64,000 nt of DNA from Isochrysis galbana (Eukaryota > Haptophyta > Isochrysidales > Isochrysidaceae): contig CM030937.1 in assembly GCA_018136815.1 (NCBI GenBank), positions 3,523,820 through 3,587,819 on the forward strand. The letters run 5' to 3'. This document shows, piece by piece, positions 20,646-31,226 of the stretch. Numbering within the stretch: position 1 is the stretch's first letter; each line of letters begins with the position of its first letter. The notes beneath the pieces were generated by a model. It did not search any database. It was not told the DNA's origin and saw nothing but the letters and a program-made list of their open reading frames with translations. Made by a program: the position numbers and the translations under genes.

Positions 20646-20763
20646 CGCCCCGCCCCCCCGCCCCCCTGCCGCCCACCCACCCCGCGTTGCCTACCAGCCC
20701 CCCCCCTCTCTCCCTTCATAGCCCTCCTCTCCCCTGTCGCCCTCCCCGTGTACCAGAATCGCG

Positions 20764-21065
20764 ATGGCCTCCTCTTCTCTGAAGCGTCCTAAGGCTAAGG
20801 AACCAGACGAAGAGCCCCGCCCGTCAAGTGTCACCTCACCTGTCTGCACGTCGCAACGGGAAGCTTCTGTGGGAGTATTGCACTACGAATCAATTCCCAC
20901 CTATAGAGGACTTGGGTCAGGACATCGACTTCATGAATGTAGATGATTACCATCAGACCACTTCACTGATGGAGGCATCCTCTCGCGGGCATTTCTGGTG
21001 CGTAAAGAATACATTGGAGTTGTTCAATCAAGGATCGTCAGAAGAGTGCATCTGCATTGGTGACG
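20764..21065 (+). pseudogene. Ankyrin-repeat-like gene remnant
   Basis: A start-like segment (ATGGCCTCCTCTTCTCTGAA, protein MASSSLKRPKAKEPDEEPRP) is followed, one frame away, by NGKLLWEYCTTNQFPPIEDL and HQTTSLMEASSRGHFWCVK. The last piece fits the ankyrin pattern T-LM-A---GH---V. The two parts need an intron or a frameshift that I could not place cleanly. LINE-like sequence takes over near 21070-21110 (APHGPWWPRP). Gene start with the rest lost to an insertion is the simplest reading. Confidence 0.4.
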
Positions 21066-21069
21066 TTTG

Positions 21070-22110
21070 TCAACCAGGTTGGAGCTGCTGCCCAGAAGCA
21101 GACCGCCCTTATCATGGCTCGCGCCACACGGCCCGTGGTGGCCCCGGCCACACCAGTCACAGCAGCCATGCTGGCCCACCTCATTGTGGGCCACAAGCTG
21201 TGGAGGACAGAGAGCCAGTACCACTCAAGCCGGATCACCAAACCATCAGGCATGCCTTATGGCAGAGGCCTCTCCCACCCTGGGGACGGCCGCGCTGCCC
21301 CGGCAGCGCGGTTCGAGACCGGGTGGCCCTTATGGGCACAATTCCAACCACAACAGCAAAGCGCAAAGCGCACAATAACAATGACTCAACAACACCACAA
21401 CACAGGACCACACCGACAAGAGACGGCTTGGATGCGTCTTGGGGCGCACATCACACTCCTCTACCAACTGCCCACTGCCCACTCGGACCCATCCGTAGCC
21501 TCACCACCCCCGACCGCCGGCGTGTGCTGGTGGTGCGAGATGCTGTACGCATCTATCTACGTCTGTGACGTCAGGCCTGTGGCGTTGTGTGGAGGATGGA
21601 GGGGCAGAGGATGGGCATCGCCCTTGTTCCCCTGCGTGTGTCCGCCAAATTCACTCGTTCCTCCCTCCAGATTGAGCTATTGGTCATGTTGGGCATCTCT
21701 GCTGCTTCAGTGTGTGTGGTCTTGTCGACCGGCCGACCGGCCGGGTCTGTACCCCATGCTTGCGCATGCAGCAAGTGCCAGTTCCTCGGCTTTGTAGGGT
21801 CCAAGCCCGGAGGCTTTCCCTATGGGAGGATGGGCCCTGAGGCACCAACGGTTTGTGGTGCTGTGTGGGGTGAATCGATTGCTTGGGGTGTGGTGTTGGT
21901 GGTATGCTGGTGTCCTGTCGTGGGCTCTTCTAGGCGTGCCTCGCGAGTCGGCTCGCGGGTACTTGGGCTGGCGCGGCCCCAGCTTGGGGCTGCGCGGGCG
22001 TCGATGCGTCGGCCGTGTCCTGATCGGCCGGCGCGGCGGGGTGGGCGGGGTGGGCGGGGTGGGAGGAGGGGAGCGTGGCGCGCTCCATGACCCTATCGTT
22101 TTAACGATAG
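21070..22110 (-). mobile_element. LINE 5' fragments, including head hairpin 2 and ORF1 start
   Basis: At the right end the minus strand reads hairpin CTATCGTTAAAACGATAG (22110-22093), GGGTC, then ATGGAGCGCGCC, encoding MERATLPSSHPAHPAHPA before stops and frameshifts. Further along (about 21830-21720) the frame RESLRAWTLQSRGTG corresponds to REGLRAWPLHSRGTA of the LINE at 54465. At 21105-21210 a plus-sense fragment resembles the LINE start at 61450. At least two decayed LINE heads of opposite sense therefore abut here. Confidence 0.6.
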
Positions 22111-22851
22111 TTGGGCTTCTAGTATAACATGGGGTGTGGGACCAAATGAACACTTGCTCCTTTCGCAAAAGGCGCACAATGCTGCCGCTCGGGCCGGGAG
22201 GGGGTGCAAAAGGTTTTCTGCCGCCCTCACCTCGCGTGAGGGGGAAGAGAAGAGACTGCCCCCCTGCGGGGAGAGGTGGATTAGTCAAATCCCGATGGCA
22301 GTACCACTAAAAAGGGAGGTCGGCGGTATGTTTCATAATCAGGGGAGGGCAGGTTCCGTCTCGCCAATGGGGGGAAACGCTGCAAAAGCAATGTAAGAAT
22401 TCCAAGCAGCAACCCCGCCCCTTGCTCCTGGCAACTTGCAGCTTGCAAGGGACGTGGTCCCCGAGCTCCTAGTGCTATTGAACCGTTGAACATGCCCCAC
22501 AGTCCATACATCAAAGGGTGGGCGGCCTCTCTCAACTTGCACCCGGATGTCTACCGTTCCATACGAGCCAGAGGTTGGCTGAGGTGCTCAAATGACGGTC
22601 ATGCCTCGTTGCGCACTGCGGGTGATGCTATGCAGATGAGTGCTGTCTCCTCAATTGTGTATGTGTGCCGTACTCGGTATGCTCAGCCTTCAGGACCATG
22701 GGCAAGTCGTCGAAAGGTTGAGGCATAGAGGTGAGCGCACATGCAAGTGTTGTTGGTTGTAACCATGAAGAACGTGGTGGATGTATGACGCATTTGAAGC
22801 AGCAGTGCGAAGGCTGTTAGCCTCGAGCCTCTGTCGCTCGTAGTGGCGCGG
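22111..22851. other. Intergenic region, no gene recognised
   Basis: Only short frames occur here. The left 100 bases may extend the LINE head (a degenerate TTATACTAG lies upstream of hairpin 2). The right end is the 3' flank of glutaryl-CoA dehydrogenase. Confidence 0.35.
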
Positions 22852-24307
22852 TCATCTCTTTGCCTCACCAGCGACAAAGGCTGGGATCCCTGTGATTGCT
22901 CTTCCAAGGATGAGAGCGTGCATGTCATGGGTTCCTTCATACCTGCAACAAGCAAACCGGGCCAAGCCATTAGCAGAAATAAGATTTCGCAAAAATGCGC
23001 AATTCTCGGTCGGGAGGGAGTGGGGAGGCGGGGGTAAGTGAAGCCCACGTGTTGACAGCCTCTAGGTTGCTCATGTGGCGCATGATGTGGTACTCGTCGG
23101 AAATCCCGTTGCCACCCAGCATATCGCGGCAGTCGCGCGCAATTGCCAATGCTTTGCCACAAGAGTTGCGCTTGACTAGCGAGATCATCTCCACCGAGTA
23201 GCTGCCGCGCTCCATCGCTCGACCGACCGTAAGAGCAGCATGCATTCCCAGCCCGATCTCAGTCACCGCATCCGCCAGCTTGCGTTGAATCAGTTGTTGT
23301 GCAGCAAGCGGCGCCCCAAATTGCATTCGCTCAAGCGTGTATGCACGGGCAATGCTCACACACTCCTCCGCCGCGCCGAGCGCGCCCCACGATATACCAT
23401 AGCGTGCTGAGGTCAGGCAGGCGAATGGTCCCGCCAGGCCCCGCGCCAACGGGAGCATTGCCGACTCGGGGACACGGACACTGTCGAGGAGGATGGAGCC
23501 GGTGACCGACGCACGCAGCGAAAGCTTGTTCTTGATCTCGGGTGTAGCCATCGCCCCAGGCTGCACCCGATCGACCGCAGCGCGATCGATGAGAAAGCCG
23601 CGCACTGCGCCTGCATCAGCATCAGCACGTGCCCACACGAGCAGCACATCGGCGATTGGAGCGTTTGTGATCCAGGTCTTCGACCCTGTCAGCACCCACT
23701 CGCGTGCTGCAGGGTCCCACCGTGCACGGGCATCCATGTGTGATGGATCGGAGCCGTGGTTGGGCTCCGTCAACGCGAAACAGCCTACGACATCGCCACT
23801 TGCCAGCCGGGGAAGCCACTCGGCCTTCTGTTCGTCGGATCCGAAGATGGCGATTGGGTGCATCAGGAGGGAGCTTTGGACTGACATCGCGCTACGGTAG
23901 CTCGAGTCGACCTGTTCGATTGCCCGCGCACAGAGCCCGTATGCCACGTAGCCGGCGCCCCCGCCGCCGTATTCTGAAGGCGCGGTGATTCCGAGTAAGC
24001 CGACGTTCCCAAATGCACGCATGATGCCGCGGTCGAAGAACGCGTCGCGGCTGTACTGCACGACATTGGGCCGGAGCTCCTTTGTGGCGAATGCCTGGGC
24101 GCTCTCGTACATCGCACGCTCCTCTTGTGTCAGGAGCTCAGAGAGCTGTAGCGGATCCTCCCAATTAAAGGTCTCGGTGGCGAGCGAGGGTCGCGGCATG
24201 AGCAGACGGGGCGCGCACGGCCGGCTGTGCTCGGCCTCGCGCGTGGTCGAGTGCGCCCGCACGAGTGTGCGGCGCGTGAGGCGAACGACGCCACCAGTCA
24301 GCATCAC
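22852..24307 (-). CDS. GCDH: Glutaryl-CoA dehydrogenase, 2 exons
   Basis: This FAD enzyme oxidatively decarboxylates glutaryl-CoA to crotonyl-CoA in mitochondrial lysine and tryptophan breakdown, passing electrons to ETF. Exons: 24307-23049 and 22942-22852 (1350 nt, 449 aa; human 438), with a 106-bp GT-AG intron. The N-terminal 45 residues are Arg-rich, like a mitochondrial presequence. Landmarks are [109 protein letters not shown] and [15 protein letters not shown]. The final exon holds the catalytic Glu in [19 protein letters not shown]; the intron falls inside the Thr codon just before it. The overall match to GCDH, not other acyl-CoA dehydrogenases, is strong. Confidence 0.95.
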
Positions 24308-24574
24308 GGGGAAGCGTGGGGGAGGGGCTCAGCGGCCAGGCTGTGGGGCCGGGTGGGAAGGAGAGTGAGACAAAATGGAGCGAAAGCAGAACGATGAGGG
24401 GAGAGGGGGAGAGAGGCGAGGGGTTGGGGGAGAGGTAGAAGGCAGGGGTAAGGGGCCCTGAGCAGCGGCCCGGCCGGCCGGACGCGAGAGGAAGGAGCAA
24501 GCGTCTCTCTTCTTTTCTTGGCTTTCTCTTCCATCTAGAGGCTTGCGCTTCTCAGATTGCCCACCCCCCTTCCC

Positions 24575-24988
24575 ATGGCTCCCAGAGCCCTCCCCAAGCC
24601 CCAGAGCAAGCCTAAGCCGGCCCCTGGGCACTTTACTATCCATGCCCGCGATCTCCGCGCCAGAAACCGCGCAGCCGCACTCGAAGACGTCCGGAAGGCT
24701 GCAGCGTACTGCCAAGCGAACAGCGTCACCGCCTCCGTCTCCTCCACCGTCGCCGCCTCCTCCCTCGCCTCCACCTCCTCCGTCTCCGCCTCCGCCCACG
24801 CCGCCGCCCTCGCCGCCACCGCCGTCGAGGCCGCCCCCGTCTCCTCCACCGTCTCCGCCTCCTCCCTCGCCTCCGCCTCATCCATCTCCGCCTCCACCGA
24901 TGCCGCCACCCTCGCCGCCACCGCCGCCAAGTCCGCCTCCATCTCCTCCACCGGGAAGAAATCGTTAGCCACGCAGCGCGAGAGATAG
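24575..24988 (+). CDS. Low-complexity frame, coding status doubtful
   Basis: The ATG at 24575 opens MAPRALPKPQSKPKPAPGHF, then DLRARNRAAALEDVRKAAAY, before entering a (CCTCCGCCG)-type tract at 24730-24950 that can be read as Ala/Ser-, Pro- or Glu/Ala-rich in different frames. The first 50 codons look more natural than the tract. Just downstream (24985-25183) a separate frame, SKKIRVSEDEKYISKLNNIW, ends in a stop. Both may be pieces of a retroelement gag-like frame. No family is recognised. Confidence 0.25.
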   Translation: MAPRALPKPQSKPKPAPGHFTIHARDLRARNRAAALEDVRKAAAYCQANSVTASVSSTVAASSLASTSSVSASAHAAALAATAVEAAPVSSTVSASSLASASSISASTDAATLAATAAKSASISSTGKKSLATQRER

Positions 24989-25140
24989 GGCGATCAAAAG
25001 AGCGCCTGCCCCCAGACACTAAAGAGAAAAAGACACACGACGTCAACACCCCGCCTCAAGAGACGGGGACCGAGCCACAGAGTAAAAAAATCAGGGTTTC
25101 TGAGGACGAAAAATACATCAGCAAGTTAAACAACATCTGG

Positions 25141-25704
25141 CTACATACCGATACCGACTACCTCTACCTCCCCCTGTGAAGGTGGTGGTGGATGACCGTC
25201 CGGAGAGGAGAAAGGGGGCAGGGCAGGCATGATGCCCGACTCTGCAGAGGTGGGGGTGACCCCCATTGAGACGTCCAGCGCGGGACGCACCGGGAAGGAT
25301 TCTACACCTGACGAATTGGGATGGCCCATAGGGCCTGAGGGCAATGAGGAAGGGGCAAAGCCGGCGGCAGGCGCGGCGAGGGAGGCCACTTCAGAGGTGC
25401 TGACGGGCTGAAGCCCGTCAGCAGAGGAAGGCGGGCAGGCGGGCTTGAGCGAGGGCGAGGACGGCGGCGAGAGCGACATCGAGCGAGCGGCGAGAGGCGA
25501 GGGTGAGTGTGAGGAGGGCTGTGATGGCAGAGGCTGGCGAGGAGAGGAGAGGCTGTAGGGTATGAGTGTTACGAGAGCGAGAGCGACGAGAGCGAGAGCG
25601 ACGAATGACGACTGACGACAGGACGACGGACAGAGACACCCAGGATAACACCCCGACTCTCGCCCCACGACTTTCTCACATAACTCGACTGAAATCAAAC
25701 CCAA
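25141..25704 (-). mobile_element. Ty3/gypsy linker fragment, homologous to 1130-1260
   Basis: The minus frame contains GLQPVSTSEVASLAAPAAGF then SSLPSGPMGHPNSSG, which equals, in a shifted frame, the linker after the RNase H domain at 1137-1258. The rest is Ser/Pro-rich without motifs. No RT, RNase H or integrase motif is seen around it. Confidence 0.55.
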
Positions 25705-25839
25705 ACACTCCGGCCAGGCGACGACGGACGACGATCAAAAGGCGATCTGTCGGCGATCCCGTCTGGAAGGGGAATCGCACCATAACGGAAACGAGGGGCA
25801 ATCCTGCCGCACAGGATTCCAAGAGACCTATCGAATAAG

Positions 25840-26375
25840 ACGAAAGAAGTGCGGTGTGCCTAAGGGGGAGATGCGAAGAGATTGCAAATTAAACCTGATT
25901 GCAATCACTGAAGTAGATAGAGAAGCGCGGGGAAGATAGCGAATTAAACCTATTTGCGAGGCGCCTAGGAGGGAGAAAGGTGGGGAAACTTCCCTTCTCT
26001 TCGAGAGAAAGAGAGAGGGCGCTCCACAACCCAAGATCCTATGCGTCCAAGCGAATAAGCTTTTGACCGAGAACGAGAACGAGAGAATTATAACGATAAT
26101 ACCGAACGACGAAGAGAAGCCTAACGAGTGTCGATTCGCGAATGCGACAGACAAACAGGTCACCCAGCAGCACAGGAGGGAGTTGAGAACACGCAGCTGA
26201 GGACAGGTGCACCCCGCTCCGCTCGGACCCCCACATGACCCGAGCCCCTAAGTAGAGCACGAGGGGAGTTGCCGCAAGGCGCAAGGCGGGGAATGAGGTT
26301 GAGGAAGGGAAGCGGGCGTGGCTACGAAGAAGTGATTCAGTGCCACGAGTGAGGCGAGAATTTTAAAAGGTTTTT
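25840..26375 (+). mobile_element. LINE 3' end fragment with stem-loop tail
   Basis: The last 60 bases read CGTGGC...GCCACG (stem), then GAGTGAGGCGAGAATTTTAAAAGGTTTTTTT, here described in two parts: GAGTGAGGCGAGAATTTT and AAAAGGTTTTTTT. This is the same tail as the LINE ending at 42262 and the 750-bp element. The stretch AGCACGAGGGGAGTTGCC-AAGGCGGGG (26256-26290) also matches the corresponding part of that element. Bases 25970-26150 are the inverted counterpart of 34780-35005. No ORF2 coding remains. Confidence 0.6.
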
Positions 26376-26729
26376 TTAGAAGCTAGAAAAGGACGAGAAG
26401 GAGGATCTTGATCTTATATACTTATAAATATCTGAATATTGCGCAGTGGGGCCATTAAAATAAATAATTGTAAGAGTAGTAGAACAGCAAGAACTCGGGG
26501 TAATCTATAATCTAAATCTAGGGGCGCCGGTCGAAATCGAAATCGTACTAAATAGCGTAAGCCACTTGACTTTCGTAAGACTTAGACTTAGCTGTTAGCT
26601 GTCCCTCACCTTCGTCCAAGCGCTCTCCACGCGCGCGCCAGGCGACCCAAAGTCTTGTTACAACATCGCCCCAAGACACAACACGACACGATTTCGGAGA
26701 TTCTGCCCCAGCCCATGCAAACATGCAAA

Positions 26730-26828
26730 CCTAGATGGGAAATACGGTGCAGGGGCCTGCAAATACAGCCAAATACATATGTATTTGGTCTCTGGCCAAA
26801 TACGGTAAATACGTATTTCCCATCTAGG
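26730..26828. mobile_element. Foldback MITE, 99 bp, 17-bp inverted repeats, 8-bp target duplication
   Basis: The perfect terminal inverted repeats are CCTAGATGGGAAATACG and CGTATTTCCCATCTAGG. They are flanked by the direct repeat CATGCAAA at 26722-26729 and 26829-26836. The interior repeats CAAATAC/GTATTTG palindromes, so the whole element can fold. An 8-bp duplication is typical of hAT-type transposases. The left end matches 19870, and part of the interior (GGTAAATACGTATTT) recurs at 31629-31643. It lies about 200 bases upstream of the MORN gene start codon. Confidence 0.8.
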
Positions 26829-26948
26829 CATGCAAATGCTCCTTGGAGCACTTGAGACTCAGCCGAAAAGAAAATGGCGCGCGCGCTCGAACCCCTCCGG
26901 ACATCCGGACGCAGGCTGTCGATTCATTCACAGCGGTTCGCTCCCCGG

Positions 26949-26963
26949 GGGGGGGGGGGGGGG
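26949..26963. repeat. Poly-G tract upstream of the MORN gene
   Basis: A run of about 15 G after CCCC lies some 75 bases before the chosen start codon. It is one of several such runs near gene starts. Confidence 0.8.
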
Positions 26964-27034
26964 GAGCAGAGAGAGTCGGGGGGGCAGAGAGAAGGGCTGC
27001 GAGCCCTCCGCCGCCTGCCTCCGCCACGCGCACG

Positions 27035-29245
27035 ATGTCCTCCGAGAGCGGTGCGGCGCTGCGCGCGCGCCGACGGAGCGATCTGGTTCAGGATATGCGC
27101 GCCAGCCTCGATGGGCCGCCGCGCAAACCCGCGAGCCGACCTGAGGAGGGACCCGATGGGCTGCCCATGTCGTCAAGCCGTCACGAAATCGATGAGATGT
27201 TCCAGCTGATGGAACAGGAGCTGCACGAGGACAGCGGGGGCGGCGCGCAGCTCGCACTCCCGCCCCCAACTAGCCTTCCGCCGCCACGGCGTGTCGCCAG
27301 TGGCGCCGACGAGCTCCAAGCGCTCCGCAGCCAGCTCGAGCAGCAGCGGCAGCAGATAGAGCAGTACGCTCGCCGCATCGAGACGGCCGAGGCGCGTGCC
27401 AAGGCTGCCGAGCGCCGCGCGGCAGCCGCGGAAGAGAAGGCGCGCCTCGATGCGACGGCGCTTGTCCCCACATCAGATTCGCTGGAGGAGCTCTCTCTAG
27501 ACGATCCCTTCCATGAGGACAGCAGGGTGGCCACCAAATCGCGCGTGGCGACGATCCTGCGGCAGCCGGCGCGCAAAGCTGCCGGCCATCGCTCGGGACC
27601 GAGCATGCTGCGATGCATTCTTCACTGGATTAACTCACCGGTTGATGAGGCGGAGCATCTAGATGGCCTGAGACGGTCTCTGCTGGGCCCAGATGCCGTC
27701 CCGACCCCGTACCTTGAGACCCCAAAGTACTGCCGCTCGCTCTCGCCATCCGGCAGGCCGGTTGGCGACGGCGATCGCAACACGCGCGGGGAACCGCACG
27801 GGTGGGGCACGATGATCCTTGCTCAGGGGGCGGGGTACTATTCGGGTGAGTGGCATAAGGGAAGCATGGAGGGCGAGGGGAGATTCATCGCCGGCAACGG
27901 TGAGCGGTACGTCGGGCAGTTTGTCGCCGGCGAACGCTCCGGTCGCGGCGTATACTATTATGACACAGGCGATCGCTATGAGGGGGAGTACGCTCGTGGC
28001 CTGCGGCACGGTAGCGGCACCATGTATTATGCAAACGGCGACAAGTGTGAAGGGCGATGGGCGGCTGGCTGCACAGACGGCACGGCGACGTACACCTATG
28101 CTGATGGCTCCGTCGAGATGGGCCGGTATGCAAGAGGAGTTGAGGTGGACGAGGGTGTTGCATGGAGCGCCTCGCGCGACTCTGCCTGGCGCATGCAGGC
28201 GGGAGTGCGAGCCGAGGCGATCGAACTGAGCCTGGCAGCGGACATCGCCGCACGGCTAACGAGCGCGGAGTTGCGCAAGCAAGACGACGCGCGTGCCTCG
28301 CAGCTACTTGCCTCGCACAACTTCTCGAGCCCCCCCTCGCCGCGGAAATCACGCGCGGCACCCAAGCGCCCATCGATCGGCACCGGCACGCACACCTCGT
28401 TTCACGGCGCGTCTCCATTGGCCATCTGTGATAGATCGTCTCATGCGCGAGGGGGAGCGCATGCGTCTCCCCGTCGGCCGCCAGCTAGCGGAGACGCAGA
28501 GGTGCCGGCATGGAGCCCCAAGCAGAACATGCACCGGGTCTCATCGGCTGCCTCTGTCGCCGGGGCCTCGCCGCTTGTGCCCACGGCATCCCAAGCGGCG
28601 GTTTCATGCCCCGCCGCGTCGCCAGGCTTCTCGCCCGTGGGCATTAGCCCGCCGCATTCAGGCGGGCCCTCCCTGTCCCCACACGAGGGTAAGGCATCCC
28701 TTGGACAAAATGGCGTTCCACGCGCCGGCAGTTGCGACGTGGCAGCCGCAGCCGCAAGCAACATTGGTGCGAGAGGTAGGGGTGCGAGTGCGATTCCGTA
28801 CGGCCATTCCCCGCCTGATGCGGCGTGTCGCAGCGTGTCGAGTGACGATCATGCACCGCCTGCATCGCGCCACCTGCAGACTCCCTCATCGACGGCACTC
28901 CGGACGGGATCTACTGCAACGCAAATTCTGTCCCCGTCTATTGACTCTCTATTGCATCTCTCCCCCATGTCGACGCGTAGTGCTTTAGTGCAGTCTCCCT
29001 CACCTGCCTGTACACGCGCATCGCCGTTGGTGGCCGGCTCAACTCCGACCGCTCTGTCGCCGCAAATGACAGTGGGTGAGCCGCAAGAACTGCCATCGCC
29101 GCACACACTTTCCAATGTAACTCCGTTTGACGAGGGTAGCGCTGAAGAAGCGGAGGAGATGGCCATCATCCAGCAACTCTATGATGCGGAAAGGGAGGCC
29201 CTGCGGCAAAGCAGGTCTCCGGGGAACCCGGGCCCACGTCCTTGA
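27035..29245 (+). CDS. MORN-repeat protein with N-terminal coiled coil (736 aa)
   Basis: It is a single-exon protein. The start is the ATG of MSSESGAALRARRRSD; the frame is open further upstream but without ATG. A coiled coil spans about residues 90-140 (LQALRSQLEQQRQQIEQYAR). Four to five MORN repeats follow at about residues 260-370: YYSGEWHKGSMEGEGRFI, YVGQFVAGERSGRGVYYY, YEGEYARGLRHGSGTMYY and CEGRWAAGCTDGTATYTY. The C-terminal half is a long Ser/Pro/Ala-rich disordered region with many SP sites, ending in an acidic helix (EEAEEMAIIQQLYDAEREAL). MORN repeats commonly bind membranes or scaffold cortical and flagellar structures; the role here is not determined. A flanking MITE and poly-G run lie in the promoter region. 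Confidence 0.8.
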   Translation: MSSESGAALRARRRSDLVQDMRASLDGPPRKPASRPEEGPDGLPMSSSRHEIDEMFQLMEQELHEDSGGGAQLALPPPTSLPPPRRVASGADELQALRSQLEQQRQQIEQYARRIETAEARAKAAERRAAAAEEKARLDATALVPTSDSLEELSLDDPFHEDSRVATKSRVATILRQPARKAAGHRSGPSMLRCILHWINSPVDEAEHLDGLRRSLLGPDAVPTPYLETPKYCRSLSPSGRPVGDGDRNTRGEPHGWGTMILAQGAGYYSGEWHKGSMEGEGRFIAGNGERYVGQFVAGERSGRGVYYYDTGDRYEGEYARGLRHGSGTMYYANGDKCEGRWAAGCTDGTATYTYADGSVEMGRYARGVEVDEGVAWSASRDSAWRMQAGVRAEAIELSLAADIAARLTSAELRKQDDARASQLLASHNFSSPPSPRKSRAAPKRPSIGTGTHTSFHGASPLAICDRSSHARGGAHASPRRPPASGDAEVPAWSPKQNMHRVSSAASVAGASPLVPTASQAAVSCPAASPGFSPVGISPPHSGGPSLSPHEGKASLGQNGVPRAGSCDVAAAAASNIGARGRGASAIPYGHSPPDAACRSVSSDDHAPPASRHLQTPSSTALRTGSTATQILSPSIDSLLHLSPMSTRSALVQSPSPACTRASPLVAGSTPTALSPQMTVGEPQELPSPHTLSNVTPFDEGSAEEAEEMAIIQQLYDAEREALRQSRSPGNPGPRP

Positions 29246-29895
29246 GGCAGAGTCTCCTCGGAGAGTCAAGCGCCAAGGGCTCGTGTAGAGCTCTCACCCA
29301 AAGTGATACGTCAAAGACCAGCCTCACCGTGCACTCGAGAAATGGAACGATGAGAGCAGCGGGAAAGCCACTGCTATTGTACGCTGCGTCACTAGCTATT
29401 TGACATTGCGTGTGTGCTGTATGGGGCGTGTGCCGTGCAAGCTCGCTCGCACCTGACACAATAAAAGCTACCATGCCAACGTGGTGTTTTGCATCGGTCA
29501 TAAAACCAACTTAACCTGAGGTCGCAACCTCTTAGCAAACTATAGTATTTGAATAAAAGGATGGACGAAAACAAATTTCTTGGTTCTCACGTAACCGCCC
29601 GATTTTTGATGTGCTCAAAATTGATTGTGATCAGGGCCGCTTCTGAGTGGGTTTTACGTGAGGCGACGTCGCCTCGGAAAGGGGTGTCCGATGGGCCACC
29701 GGCCAGGGCCAGGGCTCTTTTGGAAGGCATGCCGCAAGGGGAAAGAGAAAGGGGTGCAGAGATAGCCGGGCATGCACCGGCACGGGTACGCTGCCCACTC
29801 CCACCGCGGTCCCGGTGCCGGTGGGGCCCATCGGATTGGCGATCGTCTAGGGGGGGGGCGGCAACTATCTTTAAAAAGATAGAAGATAGGGTTAG
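29246..29895. other. 3' flank of the MORN gene and unassigned sequence
   Basis: There is no convincing gene. Bases 29640-29870 are GC-rich and resemble retroelement debris (GGCCAGGGCCAGGG, CACCGGCACGGG) but match nothing else in the window clearly. Confidence 0.35.
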
Positions 29896-30130
29896 AACTA
29901 AGTTTATACTTAGTTCTAGTTTGCCCATGGGGGGGCACGAGCTTCCCCCCTTTCTCCACTCCCACTCCTCCCCTGCCCCTGCCGTCGGGGAGGAACCACC
30001 CATCCTCCTGGCATGCCTTGTGGCTTATGGCTTGCCAGGAACAGACTGCCCTGCTGACCTACCTTGTCGCCTGCTTTGCCCCTCGCCTCCTGTGGCTGGT
30101 GGAGTGGAGTGGCTGTGGCTGTGGCTGTGG
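29896..30130 (+). mobile_element. 5' fragment of the 750-bp element
   Basis: It starts with the perfect palindrome AACTAAGTTTATACTTAGTT (29896-29915), then CCCATGGGGGGGCACGAGC and the hairpin CCTCCTGGCATGCC...TTGCCAGGA. It diverges near 30060 and runs into a (TGGCTG)n patch at 30100-30130, where LINE sequence of opposite sense begins. Confidence 0.7.
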
Positions 30131-30134
30131 ATTG

Positions 30135-30747
30135 AGGCTCTAATGATTGTTGAGACAGAGAATGGGGCTCTCCAGGAGCGACTGTACTCACGGAGGGCTG
30201 AGCACGGGGAGCGCTGGGGCTGGAGGGAGGCATGGTACCGGCGGAAGCACCGCTCACACGAGCCTGGGGTCATCTGTCTTTCCATGTGCTTCCGCTGGGC
30301 TATGCGCCCATACGAGCTTCTGGGTGTGTTGGGCCATGCAGCTGCTGCTGCAGGAGTTCAATTGTGGGTTGATGGTGGTCTGTTCGACCGGCCGGGCCTG
30401 TGCCTCGTGCTTGCGCACGTGGTCAGTGCCGCGGCGTTGTAGGGGCCCAGCCCGGAGGCTTTCCCTATGGGAGACTGTGCGTTGTGGCTCTGGCCGTGCG
30501 CTGGTTCGCATGTGTTGGCCTGGCTGAGCTGGTGTGTTGTGTGCTGCTGGAATGTATTCTGTCAATGTGGCTGTGTGGGCTCGGCTCGGGCCGTGGCTCG
30601 CGGGCACCTGGGCTGGCATGGCCCTGGCTGGAGGGCGCTGCGGCTGCGCGGCGTCTGTCATGTCGTGGTTGGTCGGCGCGGCGGGGTGGGCGGCGAGAGA
30701 GGGTGGGAGCGTGGCGCGCTCCATGACCCTATCGTTTATAACGATAG
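30135..30747 (-). mobile_element. LINE 5' end: hairpin 2 and ORF1 N-terminus
   Basis: On the minus strand a perfect hairpin CTATCGTTATAAACGATAG (30747-30729) and GGGTC precede ATGGAGCGCGCC (30724). The open frame of 156 codons (30724-30254) begins MERATLPPSLAAHPAAPTNH. It carries SHRESLRAGPLQRRGTDHV, homologous to NREGLRAWPLHSRGTALV of the LINE at 54465, then stops. Bases 30285-30100 match 17640-17800. Endonuclease and RT are missing. Confidence 0.7.
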
Positions 30748-30829
30748 TTGCCTCCGGCTCATTCGAGGTGGGCGTGCTAGGGTGTCGCCGGGCGGTTGGC
30801 TCGCCGGCCGTTTTCGGCTGTTATCCCCG

Positions 30830-31070
30830 TCTCCATCCACCGCCGCCTTCGCCGCCGCCGCCCTCGCCACCGCCCCCGTCGCTCCCGCTCCCCCCGCGCC
30901 GTCGCCCCCGCCCTCACCACCGCCGCCCTCTCCGCCGCCGCCGTCGTCGCCGCCGCCCTCACCGCCGCCGCCGCCGCCGCCGCCGCACTCGGCGCCGCCG
31001 CCCTCGCCGCCGCCCCCGTCGCCCCCGCCGCCCTTGCCGCTTGCCGCTGCCGCCCGCCGCCCTCGCCGCT
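30830..31070. repeat. (CCG/CCGTCG)n low-complexity tract
   Basis: About 240 bases of CCG, CCCTCG and CCGTCG triplets are open in several frames on both strands. The repetitive frames are not evidence for a gene. Confidence 0.85.
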
Positions 31071-31226
31071 GTGGCCGGCGTCGTCTTCTGCGCGGCGCTT
31101 GCATGTGCGGCACCGTGTCGCATCAGGGCTCGCGGTGCGCTCACCGCGGCGCACGCGCACCGAGACGGGCTGGCGCACCGGCGCACCATAGCAGCCGCCC
31201 CGCCCGGCGGGTAGGGGGGGGAAGGG

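Noticed and set aside
20468-20719. Repeat protein coded by the 18-bp tandem array (either strand)
   Set aside because: No ATG-linked coding sequence with family features around it; simple tandem repeat is sufficient.
24720-24970. Proline-rich cell-wall-like protein (SPPPP repeats)
   Set aside because: The same tract reads as Ala/Ser- or Glu/Ala-rich in other frames, and the upstream frame that looks most natural is not the SPPPP one.
30796-31214. Proline/arginine-rich frames in the CCG tract
   Set aside because: They are open in several frames on both strands because of the triplet repeat; no other coding support.
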